In this document: in pieces, positions 51,732 to 61,283 of the stretch
Numbering within the stretch: the first letter of the stretch is position 1
How the letters are laid out: each line of letters begins with the position of its first letter
Origin: an uncultured Prevotella sp.
Lineage (GTDB): Bacteria; Bacteroidota; Bacteroidia; Bacteroidales; Bacteroidaceae
Assembly: GCA_944320355.1 (NCBI GenBank)
Contig: CALUHC010000011.1
Location: forward strand, 1-64,000
Direction of reading: 5' to 3'
Length of the DNA stretch: 64,000 nt
Translations under genes and position numbers: made by a program
Notes under the pieces: generated by a model
What the model was told of the DNA's origin: nothing
What the model saw: only the letters and a program-made list of their open reading frames with translations
The model's database searches: none

Positions 51732-51950
51732 GGATGCCTGCATCCGTTTGCTTAGGGCGTTTGCGGATATTCATTTTACCTTTTTACCATTTTACCTTTT
51801 TACTTTTAAAGGTTGGGGTAGGTTGGTGTGGGCTTCCTTTCCTCTGCTCGTTTACGCTTCGGTAGCCATTTTTTACGGTTCGGCGGGGCGGTTGTTCCGT
51901 ATCAGGAGGAATATGCTGACCTTTGTGTCGGCAAACTAATGTTCGTAAAT

Positions 51951-53054
51951 ATGAATAGGAAAAGATTCAGGATTATCTTTCTGTGCGGTGCGGCCTTGCT
52001 GGCCGTGTCGTGCCGTGACAGTGCGCCCGAGACGGCGCAGCAGGCCTATCCCGTGGCAAAGGTGGGCAGGGAGAACGTAGAGACCACCGCCGACTACCCC
52101 GCGACCATACGCGGGCGGCAGGACGTTCAGATCTATCCGCAGGTGGAAGGCAAGCTCACGGCCGTGAGGGTTGTGGAGGATCAGCGTGTGAGCCGCGGCC
52201 AGACGCTGTTCATCATAGACCAAGTGCCCTACAAGGCAGCCCTGCAGACGGCCGTGGCCAACGTCAAGGCGGCTCGCGCCGCGTTGGCAACGGCACAGCT
52301 GACCTACGACGGCAAGCGCGAGCTCTTCGGCCAGAAGGTCATCTCGCAGTTCGAGCTGAGCACGGCGGAAAACTCGCTCCTGGCCGCCAAGGCGCAGCTG
52401 GCGCAGGCCGAGGCGCAGGAGGTGAACGCCCGCAACAACCTGTCGTACACGGTGGTGAAGAGTCCGGCCGACGGCGTTGTGGGCACCATCCCGTACCGCG
52501 TGGGCGCGCTTGTAAGCTCGTCGCTGTCGTCGCCGCTCACCACGGTGAGCGACAACTCGTCGATGTACGTCTATTTCTCCATGCCGGAGAACAACATGCT
52601 GGCCCTCATTCGCCGCTACGGCACGGTGGAGGAGACGCTGAAGCGCATGCCCGACGTGAGCCTGCGGCTGAACGACGGCACGGTGTATGACCGCAAGGGC
52701 CGCGTGGAGAGCATCAGCGGAGTGATAGACAGCCAGACGGGAGCGGTGAGCCTGCGTGCCGTATTCCCCAATCCCTCGGGCCTGCTGCACAGCGGCGGCG
52801 CCGGCAACGTGCTGGTGACGCAGCGCACGGACGGCGCGCTGACCATACCGCAGGGCGCAACCTACGAGCTGCAGGACAAGGTGTTCGTGTATCGTGTGGT
52901 GGACGGCAAGGCCCGGTCAACCCGCATCGAGGTCACGCCGCTCAACGACCGGAAGAAGTATATCGTGCGCAGCGGACTCAAGGCCGGCGAGACCATAGTG
53001 ACAGAAGGCGCGGGCCTGCTGCAAGACGGAATGGCAATCACCATAAAGAAATAA
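51951..53054 (+). CDS. RND efflux periplasmic adaptor (membrane fusion protein)
   Basis: Periplasmic lipoprotein linking the RND pump to the outer-membrane channel. The 367-residue product has a lipoprotein signal (LLAVSC, Cys21), a split lipoyl-type domain (RQDVQIYPQVEGKLTAVRVV and LSYTVVKSPADGVVGTIPYR), a central alpha-hairpin coiled coil (LQTAVANVKAARAALATAQL to NSLLAAKAQLAQAEAQEVNA), beta-barrel and membrane-proximal domains. Two ATGs (51939, 51951) are possible; the second begins the signal peptide cleanly. The gap to the pump gene is 14 bp. No regulator gene is adjacent. Confidence 0.94.
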   Translation: MNRKRFRIIFLCGAALLAVSCRDSAPETAQQAYPVAKVGRENVETTADYPATIRGRQDVQIYPQVEGKLTAVRVVEDQRVSRGQTLFIIDQVPYKAALQTAVANVKAARAALATAQLTYDGKRELFGQKVISQFELSTAENSLLAAKAQLAQAEAQEVNARNNLSYTVVKSPADGVVGTIPYRVGALVSSSLSSPLTTVSDNSSMYVYFSMPENNMLALIRRYGTVEETLKRMPDVSLRLNDGTVYDRKGRVESISGVIDSQTGAVSLRAVFPNPSGLLHSGGAGNVLVTQRTDGALTIPQGATYELQDKVFVYRVVDGKARSTRIEVTPLNDRKKYIVRSGLKAGETIVTEGAGLLQDGMAITIKK

Positions 53055-53068
53055 GCTGAGGAGGAAGT

Positions 53069-56000
53069 ATGAAGATAAAGACATTCATAGAGCGCCCCGT
53101 GCTCTCCATCGTCATCTCGGTGGCGATAGTGCTCGTCGGGGTCATCGCGCTCTTCACGCTGCCCATCGAGCAGTTCCCGAGCATAGCCCCGCCAACGGTC
53201 GAGGTGACCACGAGCTATCCCGGAGCCAACGCCGAGACGGTGCAGAAGTCGGTCATAGTGCCGCTGGAGGAGGCCATCAACGGTGTGGAGAACATGACCT
53301 ACATCTACTCCACCGCGTCCACCGCGGGCGATGTTTACATCACCATCTACTTCAAGCAAGGCACCGACCCCGACATGGCGGCGGTCAACGTGCAGAACCG
53401 TGTGTCGAAGGCGCAAGGCCAGTTGCCGGCCGACGTGACCCGCATCGGCGTGGTGACGAACAAGCAGCAGAAGTCTATGCTCAAGGCGGTGACGCTATGG
53501 AGCCCCGACGGAAGCTACGACACGCAGTTCCTCAACAACTATTTGCAGATAAACGTTATACCGCAGCTGAAGCGAGTAACGGGCGTAGGCGAGGTCACTC
53601 TGCTGGGTTCCAATTACAGTATGCGCATCTGGCTGAAGCCCGACGTCATGGCTCAGTATGGCGTTGTGCCGCAAGACGTGACCACGGCTCTCTCGGCGCA
53701 GAACATAGAGTCGGCCACAGGCTCATTTGGCGAGAACTATGAGGGCGTGTTCCAATACACGATGAAGTACAAGGGAAGGCTTGTAACGCCCGAGGAGTTC
53801 GGTGACATAGTCATCAAGTCGCTGCCCACCGGCGAGGTGCTCCGGCTCAAGGAGATAGCCAACGTGCAGCTGGGCGACGAGGCATACAACTACCGCAGCA
53901 TGACCAACGGCAAGCCCGGAGCGCTGTTCATGGTATATCAGACTGCCGGGTCGAACGCCACCGAGGTGATAAACAACATCGACGCGCAGATAGAGGAGAT
54001 GTCAAAGAACTTGCCCAAGGGCGTCGAGTTCGCCGAGCTTTACTCTACCAAGGACTTCCTCGACACGTCGATGAAGCAGGTTATCAAGACTCTCTTCGAG
54101 GCGTTCCTGCTCGTGGTCATCATCACCTACATCTTCTTGCAAGACGTTAAGTCGATGATCATCCCCACGGTGTCCATCCTCGTGTTGCTGATAGGCACGT
54201 TCGCGTTCATGTCGGTGGCGGGTTTCTCCATCAACCTGCTTACGCTCTTCGCCCTCGTGCTGGCCATCGGAATCGTTGTCGATGATGCCATCATCGTGGT
54301 GGAGGCGGTGCAGGCGCGCTTCGATGCGGGCTACAAGTCGCCCTACATGGCCACCATCGACGCCATGGGAGGCATCACCTCGGCCATCATCACCACCACG
54401 CTGGTGTTCATGGCGGTGTTCATCCCCGTGTCGTTGATGGGCGGAACGTCCGGAACGTTCTACATGCAGTTCGGCCTTACCATGGCTGCGGCCGTGGCAA
54501 TCTCGGCCGTCAACGCCCTCACTCTGTCGCCCGCGCTGTGCTCCCTGATGCTCGCGCCCCACTTGAACGAGGACGGCACGGCCAAGAAGAACTTCTCGGC
54601 GCGTTTCCGCACGGCGTTCAACGTGGCCTTCAGTGTCGTCTCCCACCACTACATAGGCAGCGTTCTGTTCTTCATCCGCCGCCGCTGGCTGCCCGTGGGG
54701 CTGCTGTGTTGCGCAGCCGGACTGCTGGCGTGGATGATGAACACCACCAAGACCGGCCTTCTGCCCGACGAGGACATGGGCTCGGTGATGGTCAACGTGA
54801 CCATGCCTCCGGGCAGTTCGGTGGCGCAGACCTCGGCCGTCATGCAGAAGATAGAGGCCCGGCTGGACAGCATGCCCGAAATTAAGATAGCCTCGGAGAC
54901 GGCAGGTTATGGCCTCATTGGCGGCGCCGGGCCGTCGAGCGGAATGATTATCGCGCAGCTGACCGACTGGTCTGAGCGCAAGAACGAGGACGAGAACGGC
55001 ATCAAGGCCGTGCTGGCGCGCATCAATGCCATAGCCGCCGATATGCCAGACGTGCAGATATTTGCCATGGCTCCGCCGCTTATCGACGGATACGGTGTGG
55101 CCAACGGCTTCGAGATTTACCTGCAAGACCGCGCCGGAGGCAGCGTGAACGACCTCTACGAGGTGGGCCGGCAGTTCATAGCCGAGCTGCAGAAGCGGCC
55201 CGAGATAGGCTCGGCCTACACCACGTTCAACGTGAACTTCCCGCAGTATCTCGTCGAGGTGGATGCAGCCAAGTGCCAGCGCGCCGGCACAACCGCCGAT
55301 GCCGTGCTCTCTACACTGGCCGGATATTACAGCGGCCAGTACGTATCAAACTTCAACCGCTTCAACAAACTATACCGCGTAATGATACAATCATCGCCCG
55401 AATACCGCATAACGCCAGAGTCGCTCGACAAGGTTTACACCCGTGTGGGCGACAACAAGATGGCTCCGCTGAGCCAGTTCGTGACGCTGACAAAGGTGTA
55501 TGGCCCCGAGTCGTTGGGCCGGTTCAACCTCTACAGCGCGATGGGTATCAACGGAGAGGCCGCCCAGGGCTACAGCTCGGGCGACGCAATCAAGGCCATA
55601 CAGGAGGTGGCCGCGTCGTCGTTGCCGCGCGGTTACGGTTTCGAGTTCTCCGGACTGAGCCGCGAGGAGAGCCAGACCACCAACAACACGGCCATCATCT
55701 TCCTCATCTGTACGGTGTTTGTTTACCTCATCCTGTGCGGACTCTACGAGAGTTTCTTTGTGCCTTTCGCGGTGATTCTGTCCGTGCCGTTCGGTCTCAT
55801 GGGCAGTTCCCTCTTCGCGAAGCTGATGGGTCTGGAGAACAACATATACCTGCAGACGGGTCTTATCATGCTCATCGGACTGCTGTCCAAGACGGCCATC
55901 CTGCTGACGGAGTACGCCGCCGAGCGCCGCAAGTCGGGTATGTCGCTCGTGCAGGCGGCACTCGCCGCAGCCAAGGTGCGCCTGCGACCCATCCTGATGA

Positions 56001-56263
56001 CCATCCTCGCCATGATATTCGGCCTGCTGCCGCTGATGTTCGCCAGCGGAGCCGGTGCCAACGGCAACTCGTCGCTCGGCTCGGGCGTCATCGGCGGAAT
56101 GATATTCGGCACGCTTGCCATCCTGCTCTTCGTGCCGGTGTTCTTCGTCCTGTTCCAGTTCATACAGGAGAAGGTGCGCCCCGTGGAGTTCCTTCCGTAT
56201 CCCGACTGGGAGGTTCAGAGTGAGATGGAGGCAATAGAAAAACGGAAAAAGGAGAAGAAATGA
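53069..56263 (+). CDS. RND multidrug efflux transporter, HAE1 family
   Basis: Inner-membrane proton-driven trimeric pump, 1064 residues, twelve helices and two large periplasmic loops. Motifs: the start FIERPVLSIVISVAIVLVG, LPIEQFPSIAPPTVEVTTSY, helix-4 proton relay GIVVDDAIIVVEAV (paired Asp), helix-10 Lys in GLLSKTAILLTEYAAER, and VRLRPILMTILAMIFGLLPL. AcrB-like in length and layout. Its stop overlaps the start of the channel gene by 4 nt. The substrate range cannot be read from sequence. Confidence 0.96.
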   Translation: MKIKTFIERPVLSIVISVAIVLVGVIALFTLPIEQFPSIAPPTVEVTTSYPGANAETVQKSVIVPLEEAINGVENMTYIYSTASTAGDVYITIYFKQGTDPDMAAVNVQNRVSKAQGQLPADVTRIGVVTNKQQKSMLKAVTLWSPDGSYDTQFLNNYLQINVIPQLKRVTGVGEVTLLGSNYSMRIWLKPDVMAQYGVVPQDVTTALSAQNIESATGSFGENYEGVFQYTMKYKGRLVTPEEFGDIVIKSLPTGEVLRLKEIANVQLGDEAYNYRSMTNGKPGALFMVYQTAGSNATEVINNIDAQIEEMSKNLPKGVEFAELYSTKDFLDTSMKQVIKTLFEAFLLVVIITYIFLQDVKSMIIPTVSILVLLIGTFAFMSVAGFSINLLTLFALVLAIGIVVDDAIIVVEAVQARFDAGYKSPYMATIDAMGGITSAIITTTLVFMAVFIPVSLMGGTSGTFYMQFGLTMAAAVAISAVNALTLSPALCSLMLAPHLNEDGTAKKNFSARFRTAFNVAFSVVSHHYIGSVLFFIRRRWLPVGLLCCAAGLLAWMMNTTKTGLLPDEDMGSVMVNVTMPPGSSVAQTSAVMQKIEARLDSMPEIKIASETAGYGLIGGAGPSSGMIIAQLTDWSERKNEDENGIKAVLARINAIAADMPDVQIFAMAPPLIDGYGVANGFEIYLQDRAGGSVNDLYEVGRQFIAELQKRPEIGSAYTTFNVNFPQYLVEVDAAKCQRAGTTADAVLSTLAGYYSGQYVSNFNRFNKLYRVMIQSSPEYRITPESLDKVYTRVGDNKMAPLSQFVTLTKVYGPESLGRFNLYSAMGINGEAAQGYSSGDAIKAIQEVAASSLPRGYGFEFSGLSREESQTTNNTAIIFLICTVFVYLILCGLYESFFVPFAVILSVPFGLMGSSLFAKLMGLENNIYLQTGLIMLIGLLSKTAILLTEYAAERRKSGMSLVQAALAAAKVRLRPILMTILAMIFGLLPLMFASGAGANGNSSLGSGVIGGMIFGTLAILLFVPVFFVLFQFIQEKVRPVEFLPYPDWEVQSEMEAIEKRKKEKK

Positions 56264-57624
56264 AACGCATAGTGATATTCCTCGGAGCGGCCCTCTTGCT
56301 GGCGGGCTGCTCCATATACAAGCCTTACAAGCGTCCGGAGGTGCAGACCGACGGACTCTATGGCCCGGGTGTGAGCGAGGCCGACACCGCCTCGATAGCC
56401 ACGCTGCACTGGTCGGAGCTGTTCACCGACCCCGCCCTGCAGTCCTTGATACGCACCGGGCTTGAAAACAACACCGACCTGGCCGTTGCCAGCCTGCGGG
56501 TGGAGCAGGCCGAGGCCACGCTCATGGCCTCGCGGCTGGCCTACCTGCCGTCGGCCACGCTATCGCCGCAGGGGCAGCTGAGCAGCTATGACGGCTCGAA
56601 GCCGGCCAAGACGTACAACATAGGCGCGTCGGCAGAGTGGGAGATAGACATATTCGGCCGCCTGACCAACGCCAAGCGCAAGGCCAAGGCCGCGCTGTTG
56701 CAGAGCGACGCTTACCGCCAGGCGGTGCAGACGCAGCTCGTATCGACCATAGCCAACGCCTATTACAACCTGCTCTTGATGGACACGCAGCTCGACATAA
56801 ACCAGCGCACGGCCAAGGTGTGGGAGGAAAACCTGCGCACCTATGAGGCAAAGATGCGCGTGGGCGAGGCCACGGGGGCCGCCGTGGCGCAGGCGCGGGC
56901 CAACAAGCTGGCCGTCGATGCCGCCATACTGACGCTACAGAAGCAGATAAGGGCGCAGGAGAACTCGCTCTCCACGCTCATAGGGCAGATGCCGCAGCAC
57001 ATAGAGCGCGGCACCCTGGCCGGGCAACGCTTCCCCGACCGCCTGGCGGTGGGTGTGCCGTTGCAGCTGCTGGCGCGCAGACCCGACATCAGGCAGGCTG
57101 AGTTTGCCCTCGCGCAGGCCCACTATGCCACCGGCGCGGCGCGCTCGGCGTTCTATCCGCGCATAACCCTCAGCGGACAGGCGGGCTGGACCAACACCGA
57201 CGGCAGCGCGATAATAAATCCAGGCAACTGGCTGCTCAGCGCCATAGCCGGGCTCACGCAGCCGCTCTTCAACCGCGGGCAGAACATCGCCAACCTGCGC
57301 ATTGCCAAGTCGCAGCAGCAGGAAGCCCTGCTGCAGTTCCGCCAGAGCCTGCTCAAAGCGGGCGCGGAGGTGAACGACGCGCTGCAGCAATGGCAGACAG
57401 CGAGGGCTCGGCTCGACGTCACCGGCGAGCAGATAGAGAATCTGGAAGCCGCCGTGAAGAGTACTACGAGCCTGATGGAGAGCAGCACGAGTGCCTCTTA
57501 TCTCGAGGTGCTCACCGCCCGCCGCGACCTGCTCACTGCCGAACTGACGCAGGTGCAGGACCGCTTTGACGAGATACAGGGGGTGATAAACCTCTATCAT
57601 GCCCTCGGCGGGGGCGGTGAGTAG
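56260..57624 (+). CDS. RND efflux outer-membrane channel lipoprotein (NodT/OprM family)
   Basis: Outer-membrane TolC-like channel, 454 residues, completing the tripartite pump. Lipoprotein signal ends LLLAGCS (Cys17), followed by the family start YKPYKRPEV and two OEP repeats: GLENNTDLAVASLRVEQAEA near residue 66, SAEWEIDIFGRLTNAKRKAK, LLARRPDIRQAEFALAQAHY, SAFYPRITLSGQAG, QPLFNRGQNIANL and YLEVLTARRDLLTAELTQVQ. Third gene of the adaptor-pump-channel operon; no clear terminator was seen directly after it. Confidence 0.95.
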   Translation: MKRIVIFLGAALLLAGCSIYKPYKRPEVQTDGLYGPGVSEADTASIATLHWSELFTDPALQSLIRTGLENNTDLAVASLRVEQAEATLMASRLAYLPSATLSPQGQLSSYDGSKPAKTYNIGASAEWEIDIFGRLTNAKRKAKAALLQSDAYRQAVQTQLVSTIANAYYNLLLMDTQLDINQRTAKVWEENLRTYEAKMRVGEATGAAVAQARANKLAVDAAILTLQKQIRAQENSLSTLIGQMPQHIERGTLAGQRFPDRLAVGVPLQLLARRPDIRQAEFALAQAHYATGAARSAFYPRITLSGQAGWTNTDGSAIINPGNWLLSAIAGLTQPLFNRGQNIANLRIAKSQQQEALLQFRQSLLKAGAEVNDALQQWQTARARLDVTGEQIENLEAAVKSTTSLMESSTSASYLEVLTARRDLLTAELTQVQDRFDEIQGVINLYHALGGGGE

Positions 57625-57839
57625 CGCGTTGTGGTGAATCTGCTGTGATGGAGTTTGCTGCATAATGGTGCTTTGCCCAATGTCGTGGGAGGTTGATGGG
57701 TAGCGGTATATGCCGCTTGTTGCACTATATGCGCGTTGCCCTTGATGGGGTTTGTCTGTGCTACGGCAGTACCGTCTGTTACCGTCTGCGAGCCGGCGTT
57801 TGTCCGGCCAAAAATCCATCCGGCATAAGTCGGTTTCTA

Positions 57840-57919
57840 AAACGGCCGGTTTCGCGTTGCGAAACCGGCCGTTTCATCGTCTGAAACGAGCCGTTTTGAT
57901 GCCCAAAACGGCTCGTTTT
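57840..57919. repeat. AAACG-type palindrome cluster downstream of the RND operon
   Basis: Stem 57840-57874 (perfect 16-bp, AAACGGCCGGTTTCGC and complement, 3-nt loop) and stem 57883-57919 (16-bp, one mismatch, GAAACGAGCCGTTTTG and complement). The remainder of the 57.6-58.6 kb gap holds the repeat at 58271-58467 and the decarboxylase terminator; no gene is supported. Confidence 0.86.
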
Positions 57920-58270
57920 GCAACGCCTTGATTGCCAGGTGGTTACGCGGTGGATGCCATACGGTCGAAAAACACGGTTTGTATGCTGTTGCACATGGAA
58001 GACAATAGGTCGGCAAGGGGATGTAAACGTATGGGAGTATAATATGAATGTAAAATGAATGTCTGCATTTTGTCAACTTGAATGGAATAAGGTCAAAATG
58101 TGAATCTCATGATTATAGTCTTCTCTTCGGATGCTGTGTCAATATGCACATTTGGTGGCTATAACCCACTTCACATCCCTCTCCCAAATGGTGAGGGAGT
58201 GGTTATCACTTGGACTGCTGGGGGATGCTTAGCTCTTTTCACCTTTTTTGTCTTTTGCATCTTTTCTTTT

Positions 58271-58467
58271 AACCCAAATCGGTTGTTAGAGTCCAAAGTG
58301 ATTTCGTCTTGCCGGCGTGCAGATTGGCCACCGTCTTTGTCTAAGGTGTTACGGGCTGCGCCGAGAGAAAACGGCAGGCAAGATGCCGGCAACAGGATGA
58401 AAGCGTTTGGAAAGCCGGCAACAAGCCAGGTAATAGATATTCGGCGGTCTAATGACCGGTTTGGGTT
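58271..58467. repeat. Putative ~200-bp inverted-repeat element
   Basis: AACCCAAATCGGTTGTTAGA at 58271 and TCTAATGACCGGTTTGGGTT at 58448 form 20-bp inverted ends with four mismatches. The interior has no convincing coding sequence, though a 158-codon frame crosses it. It may be a decayed MITE. Confidence 0.5.
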
Positions 58468-58535
58468 TAACAAATATGTTTGGGTGTGTTGCGGTTGGCT
58501 GTTGTACTTTCTGGGGTTTAAGATGTGTGGTGGCA

Positions 58536-58570
58536 GAAAAAAACGATGCCTCCCCGAATGGGGAGACACC
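58536..58570 (-). terminator. Rho-independent terminator of the decarboxylase operon
   Basis: On the minus strand GTCTCCCC, loop ATT, CGGGGAGGC, then ATCG and TTTTTTT. It lies ~30 bp beyond the oadB stop. Confidence 0.87.
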
Positions 58571-58598
58571 GCGTAGTTATGAGAATGAAAGCAAATAG

Positions 58599-59756
58599 CT
58601 ATGACATGAAGCCGAGCAGTGCGCCTGCTGCGACAGCAGAGCCGATGACTCCGGCCACGTTGGGACCCATGGCGTGCATGAGCAGGAAGTTATGGCGGTC
58701 GTACTCCAAGCCGATGTTGTTGCTTATGCGCGCGCTCATAGGCACGGCTGAAACGCCGGCGTTTCCGATTAGCGGGTTGAGCTTCTTGTCCCTTGGCAGG
58801 AATATGTTCATCACCTTGACGAAGAGCACTCCGCTGGCCGTTGCCACCATGAACGAGAACGCTCCGAGGATGAAGATGTAGAGAGTGTTGACTGTGAGGA
58901 ACTCGCTTGCCTGCGTGGAGCAGCCCACGGTGAGGCCGAGCAGCATTACCACGATGTCGTTGAGAGCCGAACCGGCGGTCTTGGCCAGGCGCGTTGTCTT
59001 GCCGGACTCTTTCAGCAGGTTGCCGAAGAAGAGCATTCCGAGCAGCGGCAGGCCTGAAGGCACGATGAACGTAGTGAGCAGCAGACCGATGATGGGGAAG
59101 AGTATGCGCTCAGTCTGGCTGACCTGGCGTGCAGGCTTCATGCGGATGAGGCGCTCTTTCTTAGTGGTGAGCATACGCATGAGTGGCGGCTGGATGAGCG
59201 GCACGAGTGCCATGTATGAGTATGCGCACACGGCTATGGCTCCCATGAGGTTGGGGCTGAGCTTTGACGAGAGGAAGATGGCCGTGGGGCCGTCGGCTCC
59301 TCCAATGATGGCTATGCCCGCTGCCTGGTTTGGTTCGAAGCCGAGGCCGAGAGCGACCATGTACGCTCCGAAGATGCCGAACTGTGCGGCGGCTCCGATG
59401 AGCACCAGCTTGGGGTTGGCGATGAGTGCCGAGAAGTCGGTCATGGCGCCGATGCCGAGGAACACCAGTGGCGGATACCATCCCTGGCGCACGCCTTGGT
59501 AGAAGATGTTGAGCACGGAGTTGTCCTCATAGAGGCCTACCTCAAGGCCTGCGTCGGCTTTGAATGGAATGTTTCCTACGATGATGCCGAGCCCTATCGG
59601 TATGAGAAGCAGCGGCTCGAAGTCTTTCTTTATGGCAAGGTAGATGAGTATTGCCCCCACCACAATCATTATGATGTTGCCCGCCGAGGCGTTGGCAAAG
59701 CCCGTGTAGGTGAGAAACTCATTGAAGTTCTCTACCAGAAAGTCTGTGAATCCCAT
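58599..59756 (-). CDS. oadB: Sodium-pumping decarboxylase beta subunit (OadB/MmdB type)
   Basis: Inner-membrane subunit that decarboxylates carboxybiotin and exports Na+. The 385-residue product is hydrophobic with ~10 helices and the conserved blocks FYQGVRQGWYPPLVFLGIGAMTDF (region I), GIAIIGGADGPTAIFLSSKL (family core), and the C-terminal HAMGPNVAGVIGSAVAAG. It follows the biotin-carrier gene by 7 bp. The family covers oxaloacetate, methylmalonyl-CoA and glutaconyl-CoA decarboxylases; with a methylmalonyl-CoA mutase gene divergent nearby, methylmalonyl-CoA is a plausible substrate, but the carboxyltransferase subunit that decides it is not in the window. Confidence 0.93.
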   Translation of the reverse strand: MGFTDFLVENFNEFLTYTGFANASAGNIIMIVVGAILIYLAIKKDFEPLLLIPIGLGIIVGNIPFKADAGLEVGLYEDNSVLNIFYQGVRQGWYPPLVFLGIGAMTDFSALIANPKLVLIGAAAQFGIFGAYMVALGLGFEPNQAAGIAIIGGADGPTAIFLSSKLSPNLMGAIAVCAYSYMALVPLIQPPLMRMLTTKKERLIRMKPARQVSQTERILFPIIGLLLTTFIVPSGLPLLGMLFFGNLLKESGKTTRLAKTAGSALNDIVVMLLGLTVGCSTQASEFLTVNTLYIFILGAFSFMVATASGVLFVKVMNIFLPRDKKLNPLIGNAGVSAVPMSARISNNIGLEYDRHNFLLMHAMGPNVAGVIGSAVAAGALLGFMS

Positions 59757-59763
59757 ACTCAGA

Positions 59764-60225
59764 TCATGCTATTGTGAGCAGCACTGCGCCCTCAAGCACA
59801 GAGTCGCCCTGTTTAACGGATATGGAAGTGACGGTGCCGGTGAACTCGGTCTCGATGTTGTTCTGCATCTTCATGGCTTCGAGCACAACCACGGTGTCAC
59901 CATCTTTGACCTTGTCGCCCACCTGGACGCATACCGAGGTGATGGTGCCGGGCAGCGGCGACTTCACCTGTGAGCCTGTCGCAGCAGGCGCCGGCTGCTC
60001 TGTGGCGGCGTTGGCAGGAGCCGGCTGTGGTGCAGCGGGCTTGGGGGCCGGTTGTGGTTGCTGCACTTCGGGGCGCTTGCGTATGGCCTGCGCAGGGTTG
60101 ATGGGTTGCTTCAGCTCCACCTCAAAAGGTATTCCGTTGACGTTGACCTTTGCCACGTTGCCTTCAAGCTCTTCTATTTCTACGTCGTAGTCTACGCCTT
60201 GTATTTTGTATTGAAACTTGTTCAT
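59764..60225 (-). CDS. Biotin carboxyl carrier subunit of the decarboxylase
   Basis: Carries CO2 as carboxybiotin from the carboxyltransferase to OadB. The 153-residue product has an N-terminal beta domain (FQYKIQGVDYDVEIEELEGN), a flexible Pro/Ala linker (about 52-84) and a C-terminal biotinyl domain with the site LEAMKMQNNIE (Lys119). It corresponds to MmdC/OadC-type small carriers rather than the C terminus of a fused OadA. Order OadG-carrier-OadB on the minus strand with short gaps (32 and 7 bp). Confidence 0.94.
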   Translation of the reverse strand: MNKFQYKIQGVDYDVEIEELEGNVAKVNVNGIPFEVELKQPINPAQAIRKRPEVQQPQPAPKPAAPQPAPANAATEQPAPAATGSQVKSPLPGTITSVCVQVGDKVKDGDTVVVLEAMKMQNNIETEFTGTVTSISVKQGDSVLEGAVLLTIA

Positions 60226-60257
60226 AGCTTTATGTTTGTTTGGGTTGTTGGGTTAAT

Positions 60258-61232
60258 TTATTCGTGAAATTGTGTCATTTGTATATACTCGTCGTTCCAC
60301 GTGGTGTCTTTCGGCTTTATGGTTATGATGCCGCTCTCCACGTCGTGTGTGTTGTTGGTGTACTGTTGCAGCGCAAGGGCTATGACGGCGATGTATGTCT
60401 CCTTGTCTATTCCCTTCGACTTGAGTCCGTCTTGCAGCAGCACGTTTGTCTTGTGGCCCAGCTCTACGGTCTTCTCCACGGTCTTCACTCCTGCCTTGAG
60501 CGGTTGTAGGTTTGCCACTTTCTTTGCTGCCGAGCGGTGTTTCAGTATCATGCCGAACACCTTGAAGAAGAGGTAGAGCAGCGTGAGGCAGAAGAACACG
60601 ATGCCCATGGACAGCAACGTGATACCGATACCGTAGGGGTCTTCTCGCTTCAGCTTGGCAATCTTCGACTCGTCAACGTTGATGTAGTTTGAGATTCCAG
60701 GCGTTACGGCATCCATCGGCTTTATTTCCCATTTCTCCGCGCCGTCTCTCTCGCGGGCATACGACTGGTCGGCGGCGAGCACGGGTACGGTCACAGAGTC
60801 GATGAGCTGGGTGGCGTTGCCATCATAGAGGCCAATCCAAGTCGGCTTGTCTGGGTTGATTTTAACCGACAGGTGGGTCATTCCGGCAGCGGGCGCGCTG
60901 TTGCAGTGGAACAGCAGATGCTGCCTGGCGCTAAGGTTCGTGCGTGGGTCACCGCTGGGGATTATGCTCATGCGCTTGATGCGCTCCGGAACGCTCATCT
61001 CTGGGTCGAGCACGGAGCGGTCTGTGGTCAGGAACATTCCCCTGACATTGTACGTTGAGTACGAGATGTTGGCTATCTCTACCCATGCTTCCCGCTGCCC
61101 GTATTCGTCTTGTAGGCTTGTGGCGTTGTTTGTCATGACCTCATTCAACTTGATGCTTTGGGCCATTTGGCCTCGCATCATTGATGGCGCACAGGTCAGC
61201 ATGAAGCTCAACAGTAATCCGAGTTTGTTCAT
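60258..61232 (-). CDS. OadG-like gamma subunit with N-terminal lamin-tail domain
   Basis: Anchors and assembles the sodium pump. The 324-residue product is much longer than classical OadG (~80). It has a signal peptide (LLLSFMLTCAPSMMRGQ), a lamin-tail-like (LTD) domain exported to the periplasm (IKLNEVMTNNATSLQDEYGQ then AWVEIANIS; ITPGISNYIN-like VTPGISNYINVDES), one membrane helix (GIGITLLSMGIVFFCLTLLYLFF; OadG part near residue 200), and a cytoplasmic tail ending near the ALALQQY region. This layout is known in Bacteroidales OadG-family proteins (from memory). It starts 51 bp after the transporter gene. Confidence 0.85.
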   Translation of the reverse strand: MNKLGLLLSFMLTCAPSMMRGQMAQSIKLNEVMTNNATSLQDEYGQREAWVEIANISYSTYNVRGMFLTTDRSVLDPEMSVPERIKRMSIIPSGDPRTNLSARQHLLFHCNSAPAAGMTHLSVKINPDKPTWIGLYDGNATQLIDSVTVPVLAADQSYARERDGAEKWEIKPMDAVTPGISNYINVDESKIAKLKREDPYGIGITLLSMGIVFFCLTLLYLFFKVFGMILKHRSAAKKVANLQPLKAGVKTVEKTVELGHKTNVLLQDGLKSKGIDKETYIAVIALALQQYTNNTHDVESGIITIKPKDTTWNDEYIQMTQFHE

Positions 61233-61283
61233 TTCTGTTAAGTAAATAATTAAATTAAGGTAATTCTTTCGTGGTTGTCCGGG

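Noticed and set aside
54002-55126. 374-codon open frame on the minus strand
   Set aside because: Antisense to the RND pump gene; His/Arg-rich and featureless.
58100-58576. 158-codon open frame on the plus strand
   Set aside because: It crosses an inverted-repeat element and the decarboxylase terminator; no family resemblance and an unlikely composition.
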